A stretch of 64,000 nucleotides of DNA from Haliclona indistincta (GCA_964017065.1 OZ024783.1:5463399-5527398); one strand, 5' to 3'. Positions 47,891 to 61,100 are shown, counted from the first letter of the stretch. Notes: generated by a model from the letters alone, not told the origin. Numbers and translations: made by a program.

Positions 47891-49034
47891 ACAAGAAAAT
47901 TAAAAAGATTTCTATCGAAATCAATAGGATGTAGGGTTGTGAATTCTACCACTGGTCCACAATGTAAACTAACAAGGAACAAGCATGGAATAGTAACACG
48001 ATTGACTTGCTAACAGACCATAGATCCCTACATCAGTGGCTGTTGTGGTTGACTATAACTAATACAGCTATAGTTACTGTTGACTGACACCAGATGTGCA
48101 TTCAGCTTGTGACAGAATATTGATCTTATGTACAGCCACTGATGTAGGGATCTATGGTCTGTTAGCAAGTCAATCGTGTTACTATTCCATGCTTGTTCCT
48201 TGTTAGTTTACATTGTGGACCAGTGGTAGATTTCACAACCCTACATCCCATTGATTTCGATAGAAATCTTTTTAATTTTCTTGTTTGTGTCCTTTTTCTT
48301 TTTCAGTAATGTGCAGTTCAATATCATGCAAGTACCGAGCCGTCTTTGTTTCCACCATTGGTTTAGTTTTCCTGTTGTTGATGGCTTTTCTTTTATATTA
48401 TTAACTATTTTAAACTTGTAACTAAAACTAATTGTTATGCTGTACATATCAGGTCGCCTACGCATGCATGCATGCAGTGCATACGAGCCCCGCCCACACT
48501 TGTTTGTAGACCTGTACGGCGGTTATAATTATCTGGCAAGTGCAGAATGGTGATCCTATACGAGCTTACCGTTCTTCGAAGACTCCAAACAAATATGTGT
48601 TCTCCTAGTGCTTGGTCACGTGCGCTAACCACTGCTTGGTCACGTGCGTATTGCGCAATCACAATAATGGCGTCTAACACTTAGCTGAGTTGACAATGGA
48701 TCACGATCGAGAAATCGCGGAATTTATTTCGCCGTTACGCTAAAAACTAAGTTCAAAAGGCACCTGCCAAGAGAATTTCACGACTGTGCGTGGGTGTTTT
48801 GGTCTCGGCACTGCTCGAATAAAGGCGCTAGGCGCGCTGAAGAAAGAAGAAAGAAAGAAGAAGACTAAGATGACGAAACTCGATTTTTCACCGTTTCCAG
48901 GTTCGTCACTTTAGCAACAATTTCGAGCGATCCCCTTGCTATTGTAAGATGGGGCAACGCCAGAGAGCAGATCTAAGTGTCTTTGGACGTATAAAATTCA
49001 TCACCAGGCGAAATATCAGCGTTTGAACGCTAAT
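47891..49034. mobile_element. Foldback repeat family, copy B
   Basis: The hairpin arms 47891-48042 and 48133-48284 are nearly perfect inverse copies. The family's unique part follows, through TACGAGCCCCGCC (48481), CACGTGCG motifs and GATCTAAGTGTC, to GTTTGAACGCTAATAC at 49034, where copy C begins without a gap. It is in the opposite orientation to copy A. Confidence 0.75.
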
Positions 49035-50302
49035 ACAAGAAATTAAAAAGATTTCTATCGAAATCAAAAGGATGTAGGGTTGTGAAATCTACCACTGGTT
49101 CACAATGTAAACTAACAAGGAACAAGCATGCATGGAATGGTAACACGATTGACTTGCTAACAGACCATAGATCCCTACATCAGTGGCTGCTGTGGTTGAC
49201 CTAGTTGCTGTTGACTGCTAACACCTGACTTGCATTCAGCTTGTGCACAGCCACTGATGTAGGGATCTATGGTCTGTTAGCAAGTCAATCGTGTTACCAT
49301 TCCATGCATGCTTGTTCCTTGTTAGTTTACATTGTGAACCAGTGGTAGATTTCACAACCCTACATCCTTTTGATTTCGATAGAAATCTTTTTAATTTCTT
49401 GTTTGTGTCCTTTTTACTTTTTAGTGAAGTGCAGTTCAATATCATGAACGTACTGAGCCGTCTTTGTTTCCACCATTGATTTAGTTTTCCTGTTGTTGAT
49501 GGCTTTTCTTTATTTTAAACTTGTAGCTAAAAAATAATAATTGTTGTGCTGTACATAATTATTAGCACGCCTACGCATACATGCATGCAAATGAAGTGCA
49601 TACGAGCCCCGCCCACACTAGTTTGTAGATCTGTACGGCGGTTATAATTATCTGGCAAGCGCAGAATGGTGATCAGACGACCTTACCGTTGAAGACTCCA
49701 GACAGATATGTCTTCTCCGTGATCCATACGGCGCGGAGATACTCAAGGTAGTGCTTGGTCACGTGCGCTAACCACTGCTTGGTCACGTGCGCATTGCGCA
49801 ATCACAATAATGGCGTCTAACACTTAGCTGACAATGGATCACGATCGAGAACTCGCGGAATGTATATCGCCGTTTCGCTAAAAACAAAGTTCAAAAGGCA
49901 CCTGCCAGGAGAATTTCACGACTGTTCGTGGGTGTTTTGGTCTCGGCACTGCTCGCGTAAAGGCGCTAGGCGCGCTGAAGAAAGAAAGAAAGAAGAAGAA
50001 GAAAGAAGAAAACGAGATGACGAAACTCGATTTTCACCGTTTCTAGGTTCGTCACTTTAGTAACAGTGTAGAGCACTCTCCTTGCTACTGTAAGATGGGG
50101 CAACGCCAGATAGCAGATCTAAGTGTCCTTGAACGTATGCAATTCACCACCTGGCGAAATATCAGCGTTTGAACGCTAATACATTGTATGTAGCCGCCAT
50201 CTTGTTTTCTCGTTCAACCCTACATAGGGAGACACTACCGTGTCTCCCTAATGTATGTAGCCGCCATCTTGTTTTTCCGTTCAACCCTACATAGGGAGGC
50301 AC
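49035..50302. mobile_element. Foldback repeat family, copy C, plus terminal palindromes
   Basis: Arms are 49035-49189 and 49248-49402. The same order as copy B then runs to about 50180 and the terminal GCCGCCATCTTG...CAACCCTACATAGGGAG segment. That end is itself duplicated (50190-50245 and 50250-50302), each copy carrying a GGGAG.CAC..GTG.CTCCC palindrome. The second palindrome is split by the hAT MITE. Confidence 0.7.
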
Positions 50303-50921
50303 CAGGGGGGTACGAAAACTAATTTAATATGACGTATGCTGACATACGACACGCCCACTACAAAGGAATGTAGGAATGGAATGTATGCAGGATAGTTTAA
50401 ACAGTTTGCCATCGCGCTATAGTACATGATATCGAGCTCAAATGTGCATTATTTACACTCCAGATCAAGGCAAGTAACATTCCAGAACAATCTACTGAAA
50501 ATAGCTGAAACAAGTTTTCTGGTGTTACAGTGATTTGACAACATTTATGCGTATTGCAGCCAGAGTTTGTGCGCCACAGCCGAAATTTCTTAACATTATT
50601 AACCGAATGATGCTCTAGAATAATAGCAATGCTGTTTTGATCACGTTGGTGCTTTCTTGGGTGAATAATTTTGCCAACCAATTCTCTATATTCAACTCTC
50701 TGTACTGCAAAAACTAAAAGAGGTACAGGTGGGGTACGGTAGCTTAAACGAAAGGTCTTGGGCAGTAGAATCTATTTAGCAACATACTTACCAGTCAAAT
50801 TGTCCTCTAAAGGCGTAGCAGACCAGGAAAGACGCAATGTATTCTGGTTTACTAAATCATTGCCTACGTGAAGCTACGTCAGCATTACGTCAGAATAAAT
50901 TAGCTTGTCGTACCCCCCCTG
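50303..50921. mobile_element. 619-bp hAT-type MITE
   Basis: The ends CAGGGGGGTACGA and TCGTACCCCCCCTG form an imperfect TIR that continues about 40 bp inward (AACTAATTTAATATGACGTA versus its inverse). A perfect 8-bp duplication GGAGGCAC lies at 50295-50302 and 50922-50929. It has no transposase. It is inserted in the terminal palindrome of foldback copy C. Confidence 0.9.
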
Positions 50922-50965
50922 GGAGGCACTACCGTGCCTCCCTAATAATTGAATCGCACTATGTA

Positions 50966-51457
50966 CAGTGAACCCCTGGGGGCGTGTCTCGTTTTCACGC
51001 CATCAAAGCTTACATACAACTAAACCCAAAACCCTAAAAACTTTCTCCTAACTGCGCAAAGTCGGGAGGGTCGTCCTAAACCTAAGGATCGTCGAGTAAG
51101 CCTAAGGATCGTCGAGAGGGTTGTCCTAACCCGGGCCTTCGGCCCTTGGAAACCTAAGGATCGTCGGGAGGGTGCTCCTAAACCGGGCCTTCGGGCCTTA
51201 GTAAGCCTAAGGATAGTCGGGAGAGTCGTCATAAACAGGCCTCACTAGAAATGGAGCTAAAAACTTATTTTTTACTGAAAAAAAAACAAAAAGTATACAT
51301 TCAGTGGGAATCGAACCCTAAACAATTGCATTACAAGCCACAATACTAAACCTCTGAGCCACCGAAACCAACTGACCGGTTAGTGCTGCAAACAAGCCTT
51401 TATAGTGATTGTGTACGCGCGGGCACGTAGTATAGACACGCCCCCAGGGGTTCACCG
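50966..51457. mobile_element. 492-bp Tc1/mariner-type MITE inside the left TIR
   Basis: The ends CAGTGAACCCCTGGGGGCGT and the inverse, ending GGTTCACCG, pair over 22 perfect bases plus one mismatch. TA is duplicated at 50964-50965 and 51458-51459. The interior has CCTAAGGATCGTCG direct repeats (51076-51210) and a tRNA-like segment. Confidence 0.85.
51308..51372 (-). other. tRNA-like segment (SINE head or tRNA pseudogene)
   Basis: On the minus strand TGGCTCAGAGG resembles a pol III A box and GGTTCGATTCC is a perfect B box, correctly spaced. An anticodon-loop-like CTTGTAA lies between. Arm pairing is imperfect and no acceptor stem closes cleanly, so it is a tRNA-derived sequence rather than a working tRNA. 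Confidence 0.5.
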
Positions 51458-52124
51458 TATCATAGATAATTACCTTACGACACGGGATTGGCAACTAGCG
51501 CACGTGATCCAATGACAACAATACATTTTTCGTGGGACAGTCCTCGTTGTTACCTTTCGTGCAGAAAGACAGCCAAAAGTTTAAACTCTCAGCCACTTTT
51601 CTCGTGATACTTACATGCTGTGCGCAACTAGTACACATGCACCTATCTGTTTAGTTTCAGGCTAGGTAAATTTAAAACTTTGCGTGTGTTACTATTCGGC
51701 TGGTTGCAAAAGGACGCTTTGTTCTCGCGCGCACTCACAGTCTTGACAATAAAACTCCCTATAGTTACCAACGCACACGCACTCAGCAGAAACAAACTAG
51801 TGAAAAAGACGCCAGGTTGCAACTATAAGTGAACTATAATACTTTGAACTGTTGGACAACTTCACAATTTCCTACCGCCAGCATCCAAGGTTCTAAGCGG
51901 TATCCGTTTTGTTCTCCCTCCTGAAGCGAGTTGCAGCTCCTTCATAAATAGTCACTACATTTCAGTTGTTGGTAAGTGATAATACTATTCAACTGTACAC
52001 AAAACAGAGCATTTTATCAACACGTAACAAAGTAACACGCAGTTTAGAACACGCATTGGTTAGCTAAATTTCGTGCAGTGCTGAAATTATTGTTTTTGTG
52101 TATACACTGCATGTATCCAGCAAT

Positions 52125-55100
52125 ATGCCAAAAAAGTTTCGATTCACTCAAATCAAGGCCAGGAGAAAGGAGCTCTGTGACAGCTTGGCGGCTTCAATTC
52201 CCTTCTCAGCAGACTCAGTTGCTAAAACCACCACAGATCTTGCTGTCATATTAAAGACAGTAGACTTTCCTCCACCTGGTCAGTTCGTGCACCTATTATA
52301 AAAAAACATGTAGTTAAAATTATTAGTAAAAGAAATAACCGTGACTTACTGCATCCAATAGGATGGACATTGACCAGCACTCCTGAAAAGCTAATACTCA
52401 CTCAAGTGTGCATAGAGAGAGAGACGCCAGAGATTAAATTCTCAGTAATAGTCTCATCTGACCTGACCTGGAAGGTTCAGCTGTTCAGAAAAGAAGTTCC
52501 TCCGCTCAGCTATATCTTTACACACATTCCACCATCCATTGCAACGGTTGCCAATGTCGAGTTCCTGCTCAATGTACTTGAAAACAGCTGCATCTGTGTT
52601 GGGAATCCAGATGACAAGTTCACTGAAATACAGCGCATTAGGCAAGGAAAATTCTTTAGCATATCAGGTGCTGTTTAGTGTTTACATGCTACATAACCAC
52701 ACACATACTAATTATATTCATTTAGGAGACACACTGCAAGCATATACAGAATCTGATATGCTGGGGTCACAAACCATCCGACACAGCCAATGCCAATTAC
52801 TAATTCCACAAAATCCACTATCACAACATCCTAAATGTCAAGCCTGCACACAACACCGAAAATCACTCCATGCAATGGTTAGCAGACATCAACACAAGCT
52901 AGATTCTGACACTTCCAGTACACATCCATCGAGTCACACAAACTACCGCCATCTCACACCAGCAGAGAAAGATCAGAGATTATCCGAAATGCATGACGAG
53001 CTAAGAGCAATTGAAAAGAAGTGCGAAAGACTAACATCAAAAATAGCAGAGGGGAGCAAAGTGGAGTTGGATGAGCAAAGCAATGAAGACATACTAAAAG
53101 TCATGGAAGAAAGGTCACGTCAAGTCCAGGAAAAGTACTCACCAGACTCATTTCCATCACTATTCTGGCAACAGCAACTGAAAGCAGCACAGTCAAACCC
53201 CAAAGCAATGAGATGGCATCCGGTGATGATTAAGTGGTGTATTCACCTCAGCCACTATTCTAGCAGTGGATACGAAGCTTTGAGACAGTCAGGCTGCATA
53301 AGATTACCATCTCAGAGAACCATCAGAGATTATACACACTTTGCTTCTGCTGCTCCTGGTTTTTCAGTTGACATAGACAAACAGATCATAGAAGCTGCAA
53401 AGATATCAACATGTCAGGAATGGGAGAAGTGTCATTTCATTCTCATGGATGAAATGTACATCAAGGAAGATCTTGTATATAACAAGCATACCGGTATGTT
53501 TAATTCTAATAGTATTATAGATTAATTATTATAATTTAGGAGAGCTGATTGGGTTTATCGACTTAGGCGACATTGACAACCATCTAAATGCCTTAGAGCG
53601 TGATCTAAAGAGTGACACCAAATCCTCCGATTCTTCTGATCCCTCTGAAACATCTGATTCTACTAACTCTGATTCCTCCAATTCATCTGAATCTTCTAAA
53701 TCTTCTAAATCATCCAATTCATCCGACTCTTCCGACTCAATTGATAACTGCTTAGCAAAGACTATGTTAGTTATTATGGTCAGAGGTCTTTTCACTGGAT
53801 TACAATTTCCATATGCACAATTTCCGTGTGCCAGTTTAAGAGGCGACCAGATGTTTCGACTGTTTTGGAAAGCTGTGACTCGTTTGCAGAGATTCGGTTT
53901 TTGTATACTTGGTGCTACCTGCGATGGACTGTCTGCAAACAGGCTGTTCTTCAGACTACACAACAGTCAGAAATGTAGAGCTGATTTGATATACAAGACC
54001 CCAAATCCTTTTAAGCTCACAAACAACATCTACTTTATCTCAGACCCCCCACACCTAATGAAAACAACACGGAATTGCTTTGCTAACAAGAAAAGAAGTC
54101 TATGGGTTAGTCTACGCATGAAATTTTACTATTATTTTAATAATGTGTGCTGTACAGAATGGCCAACCAATCAGCTGGGATAGTATAGTGAGGTTGTATG
54201 ATAGTTCAAAATCAGCCACTGTAACACCAAAGCTGACACTAACACCAAAGCTGAAGTATGAACATGTACACCTCACAAACTTTTCAAAGATGAGAGTTGA
54301 CCTTGCTGTCCAGGTAGCCAAAAACATATTTTTTTACTGATTATACACAATGGAAATCCCTATAGGTTTTAAGCAACACAGTAGCAAAAGCACTCACATT
54401 CAGAGAAGGAAAAGCTGCTGAAGCTACAGTCCAGTTTATCAGCAACATGAATAGATTCTTCGACTGCTTAAATGTAGGAAACTTTGATGCTGGAAAGAGA
54501 CAGAGAGACCCATTCAAGCAGCCTTATCGTTCAGTTAACGACTTCAGACTTAAGGTATAGTACTTGTATATCATATTCTAGCCACTACAGCCAGTTCAGC
54601 TAGCCAGAAGTATATTTTATAATTATTATTACCGGTTTTTGTATCCAGTGGCTCAAAGACGAATTTTTAGTTTATCTCAGCGAATGGGAGCAATCGGTAC
54701 AAGAAAGACAAGGCTACACTGATGAACAAAAGACCAAAATGCTCCTGAGTCTCGAGACACGCACTGGTCAGGTAAAAATTATAATTACAACTCGCGGTTT
54801 ATTAGGTCTAGTAAAATTATACGGTGTATATTTCCCAATGCAGTGAAAGCATTCATTGAACTGACAGTTGATGTACTGTCCATTCCTGGAGCACCACCTC
54901 TACTCAGTAGAAGGATTAGTCAAGATCCACTGGAAAAATTCTTCGGCTTACAACGCCAAAGAGGCCGCACTAATGAAAATCCAAATAGTCAGCAGTTTTT
55001 GAAGAACACACAGGGATTAGTAGTAGCCTCTCAGAGCGCTAAGTTTGTTAAGGGGAACTGTAGGGGAAATAAAGATATGGAAGAAGACTGCTCTGCTCCA

Positions 55101-55163
55101 CTCCCTAAGCGAAAGCGGTCTAGATCTACTCAACCTTCTCACAGTAATGCAGTAGAGGAATAG
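52125..55163 (+). CDS. P-element-like transposase (858 aa)
   Basis: Eight exons (52125-52278, 52362-52667, 52726-53493, 53540-54105, 54158-54313, 54366-54554, 54649-54766, 54844-55163) give one open frame. No THAP zinc finger is seen. The N-terminus instead has a distinct region and a C..C cluster (QCQLLI...CQACTQH), then a coiled coil. The conserved body has WHPVMIKWCIHLS, LPSQRTIRDYTH, ILMDEMYIKEDLVYNKHTG, LGATCDGLSANRLF, YFISDPPHLMKTTRNC and ISQDPLEKFFGLQRQRGR. These are the RNase H-like and GTP-binding-insert motifs of the P/THAP9 family. A Ser/Asp-rich stretch interrupts the catalytic half. The C-terminus carries KRKRSRS, a probable nuclear signal. The donor of exon 7 is the least certain. 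The element may be autonomous. Confidence 0.8.
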
Positions 55164-55288
55164 TAATAGTGACAATTATATATAGAGACAATAATAATAA
55201 TACTATACTATTATTATACCGACTTTGAATGATTATAAATTATAATGCAGATGATATTATTACTGATGTTGTGGTTAAACTGTCTTTC

Positions 55289-56277
55289 TTATATTAGTGC
55301 CTTCGATTTCTCTAGTGTCTTAAACTTTTGCTGCTTGTATAGCTCAATTACAGACGAAGCAAAGGAAAATCCACGGATGGTGACCCATTTTTCAATGATC
55401 TTGCTCAAGATAGCCTGGGCTTCCTTGGAATTGAGCTGTTTTGCCGCTGTCATTAGGTTCCATTGGCAGGTAACCTCTTCATTAGCAATAATTGCTGATG
55501 CAACCATGTCCTTGAACCCAGCAGACATTTGGTGCATATTGCAGGTGGTGTAGTGGAGTCTGGCTTCGTCCTCCATGGCGACAAAGAGTAGGAATGTTGC
55601 ATCGGTGACGTGGACCAGTCCACCCCTGTCACAAGACTGCGTCCATTCGTTGGACCCTAAGAGGTCCTCCTTCTTGGAATCGCGGTCCAAAACGCAGCTT
55701 TCTAAAAAGCTCTTCCCCTCTTCACTCACTTCTCGGCTTGCAGCTAATATTTTCCTGAGGACGTAGCCAGCTACGTACCTCAGGGCGTTTAGCTCCTCAC
55801 TGGTCAGTGATTCTGGATCAGTTAACGTTGCTCCAGCACCTTGGGGCACCGCCAGTGGAAGCTTCTCTTTTATAAGCAGTCGAATACTGGCGGTTCAGAT
55901 GCATCCTGAAAAAATACTGGCTCTGGTTTCAAGCCGAGTTTGAGGTGCAGAAACTCACTCCAGAGGATGTGAAAGCTGGAATTTATTCTCAATTGGTGAT
56001 AGTTTCTCCAATAGCGAACTCTTTTGGTCTTCAAGGACAGGGAATGTGATTCAGCAACTACAGCATTCAGCGCCGCCAATAGTTTCTTTTCGAATGCAGT
56101 AAAAGCTGGCTGTTCGCTTGCCGCCAGTACAGCTTCTGCCACCTTCAATGCTGTAGCAGCAGGTTCTACAGGTAGATGATAGCTTTCGTCCTCGATAATA
56201 GCTGTCACTGCTCGTTTCAGCATCTTCGCGTATGGCGTAGTGGTGCAGCAGGTAGTGCAGCAGTGCGTGCAAAGCAT
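55289..56277 (-). CDS. Second gene of the P-like element, function unknown
   Basis: The minus-strand frame starts at 56277 (MLCTHCCTTCC) and runs to 55870 with a helical region (EPAATALKVAEAVLAASEQP). One base out of phase, another open frame then continues from about 55890 to 55289 with LTSEELNALRYVAGYVLRKI, FLLFVAMEDEARLHYTTCN and EKWVTIRGFSFASSVIEL. The two parts look like one protein with a frameshift near 55890; a 31-bp intron seems too short. The ALRYVAGYV.RK block recurs in invertebrate repeat proteins, but no domain name can be given. It ends about 125 bp past the convergent transposase stop, inside both TIRs. Confidence 0.55.
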
Positions 56278-56419
56278 TCGCGCGCTTTATTAACTATTAA
56301 TAACTATTAATAATCTACTTCCGGTAACAACGAGGAGTGTCCGGCCCATCGCAACAGTTGCCAATCCCGTGTCGTAAGGTAATTATCTATGACTGTATAT
56401 AGTGCGATTCCTAATAATT

Positions 56420-57978
56420 GCTCATTGCGTACACCGCGCCGCGCGCGGTTGTACCGCCCCGTTTGCACGTGAAACATGTATGTTGAACCGAGTGTATACG
56501 CAATACGGAATAATCTGGTGTTCAAAGTGAACTGAAAAAGACTGTACACCCGCCCACGCACAGGTATATACGCGAATTTGGATACCTCATTACACCAAAG
56601 AGAATTATTCATATCATAGTTTAAAGTTTTAAATTATTTCTACACGTTTTGGACTTTTCTGCAGTACCTTAACAGACAAGCTTGAAACCTATAAGCATGC
56701 ATAATACACTGAAATTTATAGACTGGGTTATTAAACAAGCATTATAGAGAGACAATTATTTAACATTGTGCCATGGGAAGCCTTATTTTCACAGATCCCA
56801 GCCCCACCCGTGGTATATTTCTGATAATTATATGGGAAGTCCATGATTCCCACTGGACAGAAAGGAAATTGAAATGACATACCTTCCAGAGAGAAAAATA
56901 GGAAGGGGTGAGAGTTGTACATGTGCTATGGACTGCATGCAAGTCCCCCTCATTTATCATAATAGAAACCTACAGACACCAGTGGGCCTTGTGATTGCCA
57001 TGGTACAAGTCGGTTGCACCATGCCTACCCGTGGTGTATCGTGATACACCATGGGTATATGCATGGTTATCTTTCAGTGTAACAAGCATAATGTTAAATA
57101 CTTGTCTCTCTTGTAGAAAGTAATGCTTGTTTACTAGCCCAGTCTGCCAGCAAAATTATACATATATCACTCTATACTAGTGATTATACTGCATATAAAC
57201 TTCAGTGTACTAAGCATGCATGCTTATAGGCTTCAAACTTGTGTGGTTCTTGGAACCATTTAAGTACAGTTGTGCTACAGTGTACAGTGTATAGTGGTTT
57301 GTTACAGCTCCAGATTGGGCACTTAGTGTACCTATGTAGTATAGTATTGCATTCTAGTACCTATGTGCATCCTTTTTTTTAGCGTATCCACAATAAGATT
57401 TTTTAAAAGTCAATTTTAACTTACAAAATCTTGTTTAGACGCATTATTATGTTAGAACAGATAGGATACATCTTTTATATTAACAAAGAAATTAGGTAGT
57501 ACATGTGTGTGAACTGTGTGAGTACATTGACTTGTGCTCAAAGGTGCCGCCATGCAGATCTATATAAGTATGATAACTCATTTTCACACGTGAGTAGCCG
57601 CCATCTTAATTCGCGGTCATCCTACATTCATTGCCTAGTATAAGTATGATAGTTTGTCCTCCTAGAAACCAAAGTCTGCTAACCAAATTACAGACCTGTC
57701 CCGCGTTAGGCGTAGACTGTTAAAAATTTAAAATCCAACTTTCAGTTTACAATCCATCAGATACAATATTACGTACACTGTATAGCTCTAGCTGCTATAG
57801 ATCCTCGACAATAGTTACAGCTTACAAATGCATGCGTGTTGGCGTGTTGGTAGGGTTTAGAAAGTACACGAGTTGCAGGTTGAAATCATTGCGGTAGTGT
57901 ACGTGTAAAGACCAATGTTTACCATAGATCTATGGTTTAATTAGACACCAAGTCACCAATATGCAATGCATGCACTCG
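56420..57978. other. No gene seen
   Basis: AT-rich sequence with several short inverted pieces (for example ACCATGCCTACCCGTGGTGT near 57017-57036, a local hairpin). A GCCGCCATCTTAATTCGCGG...CATCCTACATTC stretch at 57598-57631 recalls the end of the foldback repeat family. Short frames here have no domain features. Confidence 0.4.
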
Positions 57979-58028
57979 GATCACGTGCTGCGCTCCACGT
58001 GATCGCTCCAAGTACATGTATAAAAATA
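57979..58028 (+). promoter_or_regulatory. E-box pair and TATA-like box upstream of NLR unit 5
   Basis: GATCACGTG (57979-57987) and CACGTGATC (57996-58004) form an inverted pair of CACGTG boxes. TATAAAAATA follows at 58019-58028, about 90 bp before the first ATG of unit 5. CACGTG is a bHLH-type site. The promoter role is inferred from position. Confidence 0.4.
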
Positions 58029-58114
58029 CAGTGGTGCGGGTCCTTCGGTGCAGCGGTCAGTTATTTTGCAAAATCGCCCTGAGCTGATTTGTAGAACTGT
58101 GCCGGACGCTGTGT

Positions 58115-61100
58115 ATGTTTGATATGCATCTCGTTTCAGATAAGAAGCCCTTATCATTGCTGCTCTGCCATGTTTATCAAGTGGTCTTGTACTGGTCCTT
58201 TATTACCTCCACTGCTGAAGCAGCCCACTTTTATTCACGTCAGTTAAACAACACAGGTAGGCTAAAAATAATATTGAGCACAGTTAGAATACATGATTGC
58301 AGCGGGATGAAACTCGATCTCTATGCCTCAGCGTTTGCAAAGAAAGAGCGGAAACAACGTTAACATAATGAATAAATCTATATAAATTCTTTAAGGGTTA
58401 TCTGATACAGACTACTATTTCGTCATTGTAGATACTGGAGAAGAATTTGATAATAAGAGCATTATTATCTCCTCTGTTACAACAATAGTAGCAACACTGA
58501 TAGCTGCTTTTATTGCAACTGCTACTTCATGCATCATCTTCCTATGTAAGTATTATAGCGAACACATAATACGTAATTTTATGCAATCATTATTACTTTA
58601 AATTATTGTTATAGGCAAAAGAGAATGTCAGAGAACATCAAGACCAGCCCCCATGAATTATAATCTACTCCGCAATAATGAACAACAGCACCGTGGTAAA
58701 CTATACAGTAGTCTTATATTATGCTGTGCACAAGCTGCTGTGGTCATCCCAGGCCTGTATATACCGTATAGCGGGAAATTTTCGCGGGAGAAAATTTTCG
58801 CAAATGTGCGAGATAGAGCATTTCACGAATAATATTTTTCGCGAATCAGTGTTATATTGGCCTATCTTTGTCAACTAAAATAAGACATTCACGGATAAAA
58901 TTTTCGCGAATAGCTTGTAGCTCACGAAATTCGCAAAAAATTTTCTCCCGCGAAAATTTCCCGCTATACAGTGAATTACACCATTCCAAGGCACTGCAAG
59001 CCTATACCTGATTAGTAGCACTGCGTTATTTACAAAGAACTGCATGGGTGCTTATTGTGTGTACGTATGTACAAAGCTCAACATACAAAACATTGAAATT
59101 AATGTTGCTTTTTAATTGTTGTAGAAGTAATTCAAGAATATGCCAAAAAGCTCAAAGATTATGCCAAGGAGCTCAAAGAATACTATGTACGGCATCTCTC
59201 CAATAATGCTAGGGAACTTGGTGGCTATATTGAGCTAGATGTAACAAGTAGTGACTGTGAAGCACACGAGACCTTAAGCTCAGTCCTTGATAAAATTATG
59301 GCACCAACTGAAAATGGCATACGAGTAAGGTGTGTCCTTATAGAGGGTGAATCAGGCATTGGCAAGACCACAATGATGCAACAGATTTGTCTTAAATGGG
59401 CCCGGGAGGAGTTAGAGCAATACAATCTAGTGGCACTGGTTAGGTTGAGAAAAGTTCATGCAACTTGTCTTGAAGATATTTTTGAGCCATCGTCTAACAT
59501 GAACAATTTTCTTGAAGCAATCGGGCATATCGATGGTAGTGGCACTTTAGTTATTCTTGATGGCTATGATGAACTCATGGCATGTACTACAGCTAATCAA
59601 TTGCAACCAACTAGAGATTTCTATGAACGACTCATTGGAGGTATGAGTCTGCTATCAAAAGCTACAATAATAATCACCAGTCGTCCTTCACAGAGTGCCC
59701 ATCTCATGGGCTTAGTAGGCATTGGCAGGCATCTAAAAATTTCTGGTTTCACAGAAAAGCAGATTATGGAGCATGCTGAACTTAAATTTAACAGTGAAAG
59801 GCGAGCAGCATTCATGCAGTATGCTAGCAATCCCATAATCAAGATGATGATGCGTTTTCCTCTATAATATACCAGCTTTTTTGATACAATTATTGATAGC
59901 AATAACTCTCCACAACTAAAAACTATTGTTGAACTATATAATGCTTTTACTTGCGCCCTCATTTGCCGTCATTTAAAATGCAGCAAGAGAGTAAATGATG
60001 ACTTTGCTATGCTTTTACCTCTCCAACAAGAACTTCCTTCCCTAATTGCTGAACAGTTTAAACAAATAGTTCAAATGGCATACAATGGTTTAATGAAAGG
60101 GATGTGTGATTTCACAGCTGGCATGGATATTGATGAAAATTTTGATCATCTCGGTGTGATGAATAAAGCACAAGAAGAAGTTCGTGGTCAGAATGGGGTA
60201 AAATATAAATTCAGGTTTTTTCATTTGACACATCAAGAGTACTTGGCTGCTCTCCATATAGTATACACACCTAATCTTCAGGTCCCTGCTTCTTTTGGCA
60301 AAAGAGACATTTTAAGATTTTTGGCTGGCATGTGCTGTGGTAATGACACTGTTGAAAAAAGAGTGGGCAGATTACTTCAAAGTGCAGATGACCAATGTGG
60401 CCTTCAAATGGTTCGATGTGTTTATGAATGTGAACAAATCAAGGACAAGATTCCAATAGTTCATGAAATGTTGTTCAATAAAGGACCAGTTAATGTGCGT
60501 GGACAAGTTCCTTTTGACTACTATCTAATAGGGCATTGCATATGCCACATTAATGTCAGGCATTGGAATATTACAGTGCATAGCAAAGACGAGATAGATC
60601 TTTTGAGAGATGGTCTAGAATCAGGGCATTGCAAAATTAAAGGAGAAATACTAAATTTGGAGATTCGAATTCACTTTGGCCCTGCACTAGCAAACATTCA
60701 GCAAATCCTTGTCAGCATTCAGAATATTACAGCCAGAATTCATTCTCTTAATCTTCATTACCTTTACAGATGGTGATAGGGACATTTTGAAAAAAATCAT
60801 CCAGCGCAAAGCTTTAGAGAAAATTGAAATACGTAGTAGCTGTAAAAATGTTGATTTACTACTTGGTGCACTTTTCGAACCTTCTTCACTAAATACAGTT
60901 TGTCTCAGTGGCACTCTCAAAGTAGGCAGTAATACAGATTCAATAGCAGACGCAGTAACAAATCTTCTCCGTGAAAACAAGAATCTCGAAAAGCTCCGTA
61001 TAGATGACATGATTATCGCTCCAAAGACACTGGCTGATATTTTGCAATCAGATGACTCGCTGAAAAAACTAGAAGAACTGACCTTTTGTGTTACACAAAC

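Larger units (their letters stand above)
50951..56410. mobile_element. Complete P-superfamily DNA transposon, 5.46 kb
   Basis: Inverted termini of about 55 bp begin GAATCGCACTAT and include TCATAGATAATTACCTTACG and GGGATTGGCAACT. The left copy is split by a MITE (50951-50963 and 51460-51496). The right copy is 56356-56410. CTAATAATT is duplicated outside (50942-50950 and 56411-56419). It contains a P-type transposase gene on plus and a second gene on minus that converge near 55.2 kb. Confidence 0.85.

Noticed and set aside
51308..51372. A functional tRNA gene
   Set aside because: The A and B boxes are good but the acceptor stem does not close and the anticodon arm is irregular. A tRNA-derived repeat fits better.
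53529..53963. Minus-strand acidic 144-residue frame
   Set aside because: It is the complement of the Ser/Asp-rich stretch of the P-like transposase exon 4, which has flanking family motifs on the plus strand.
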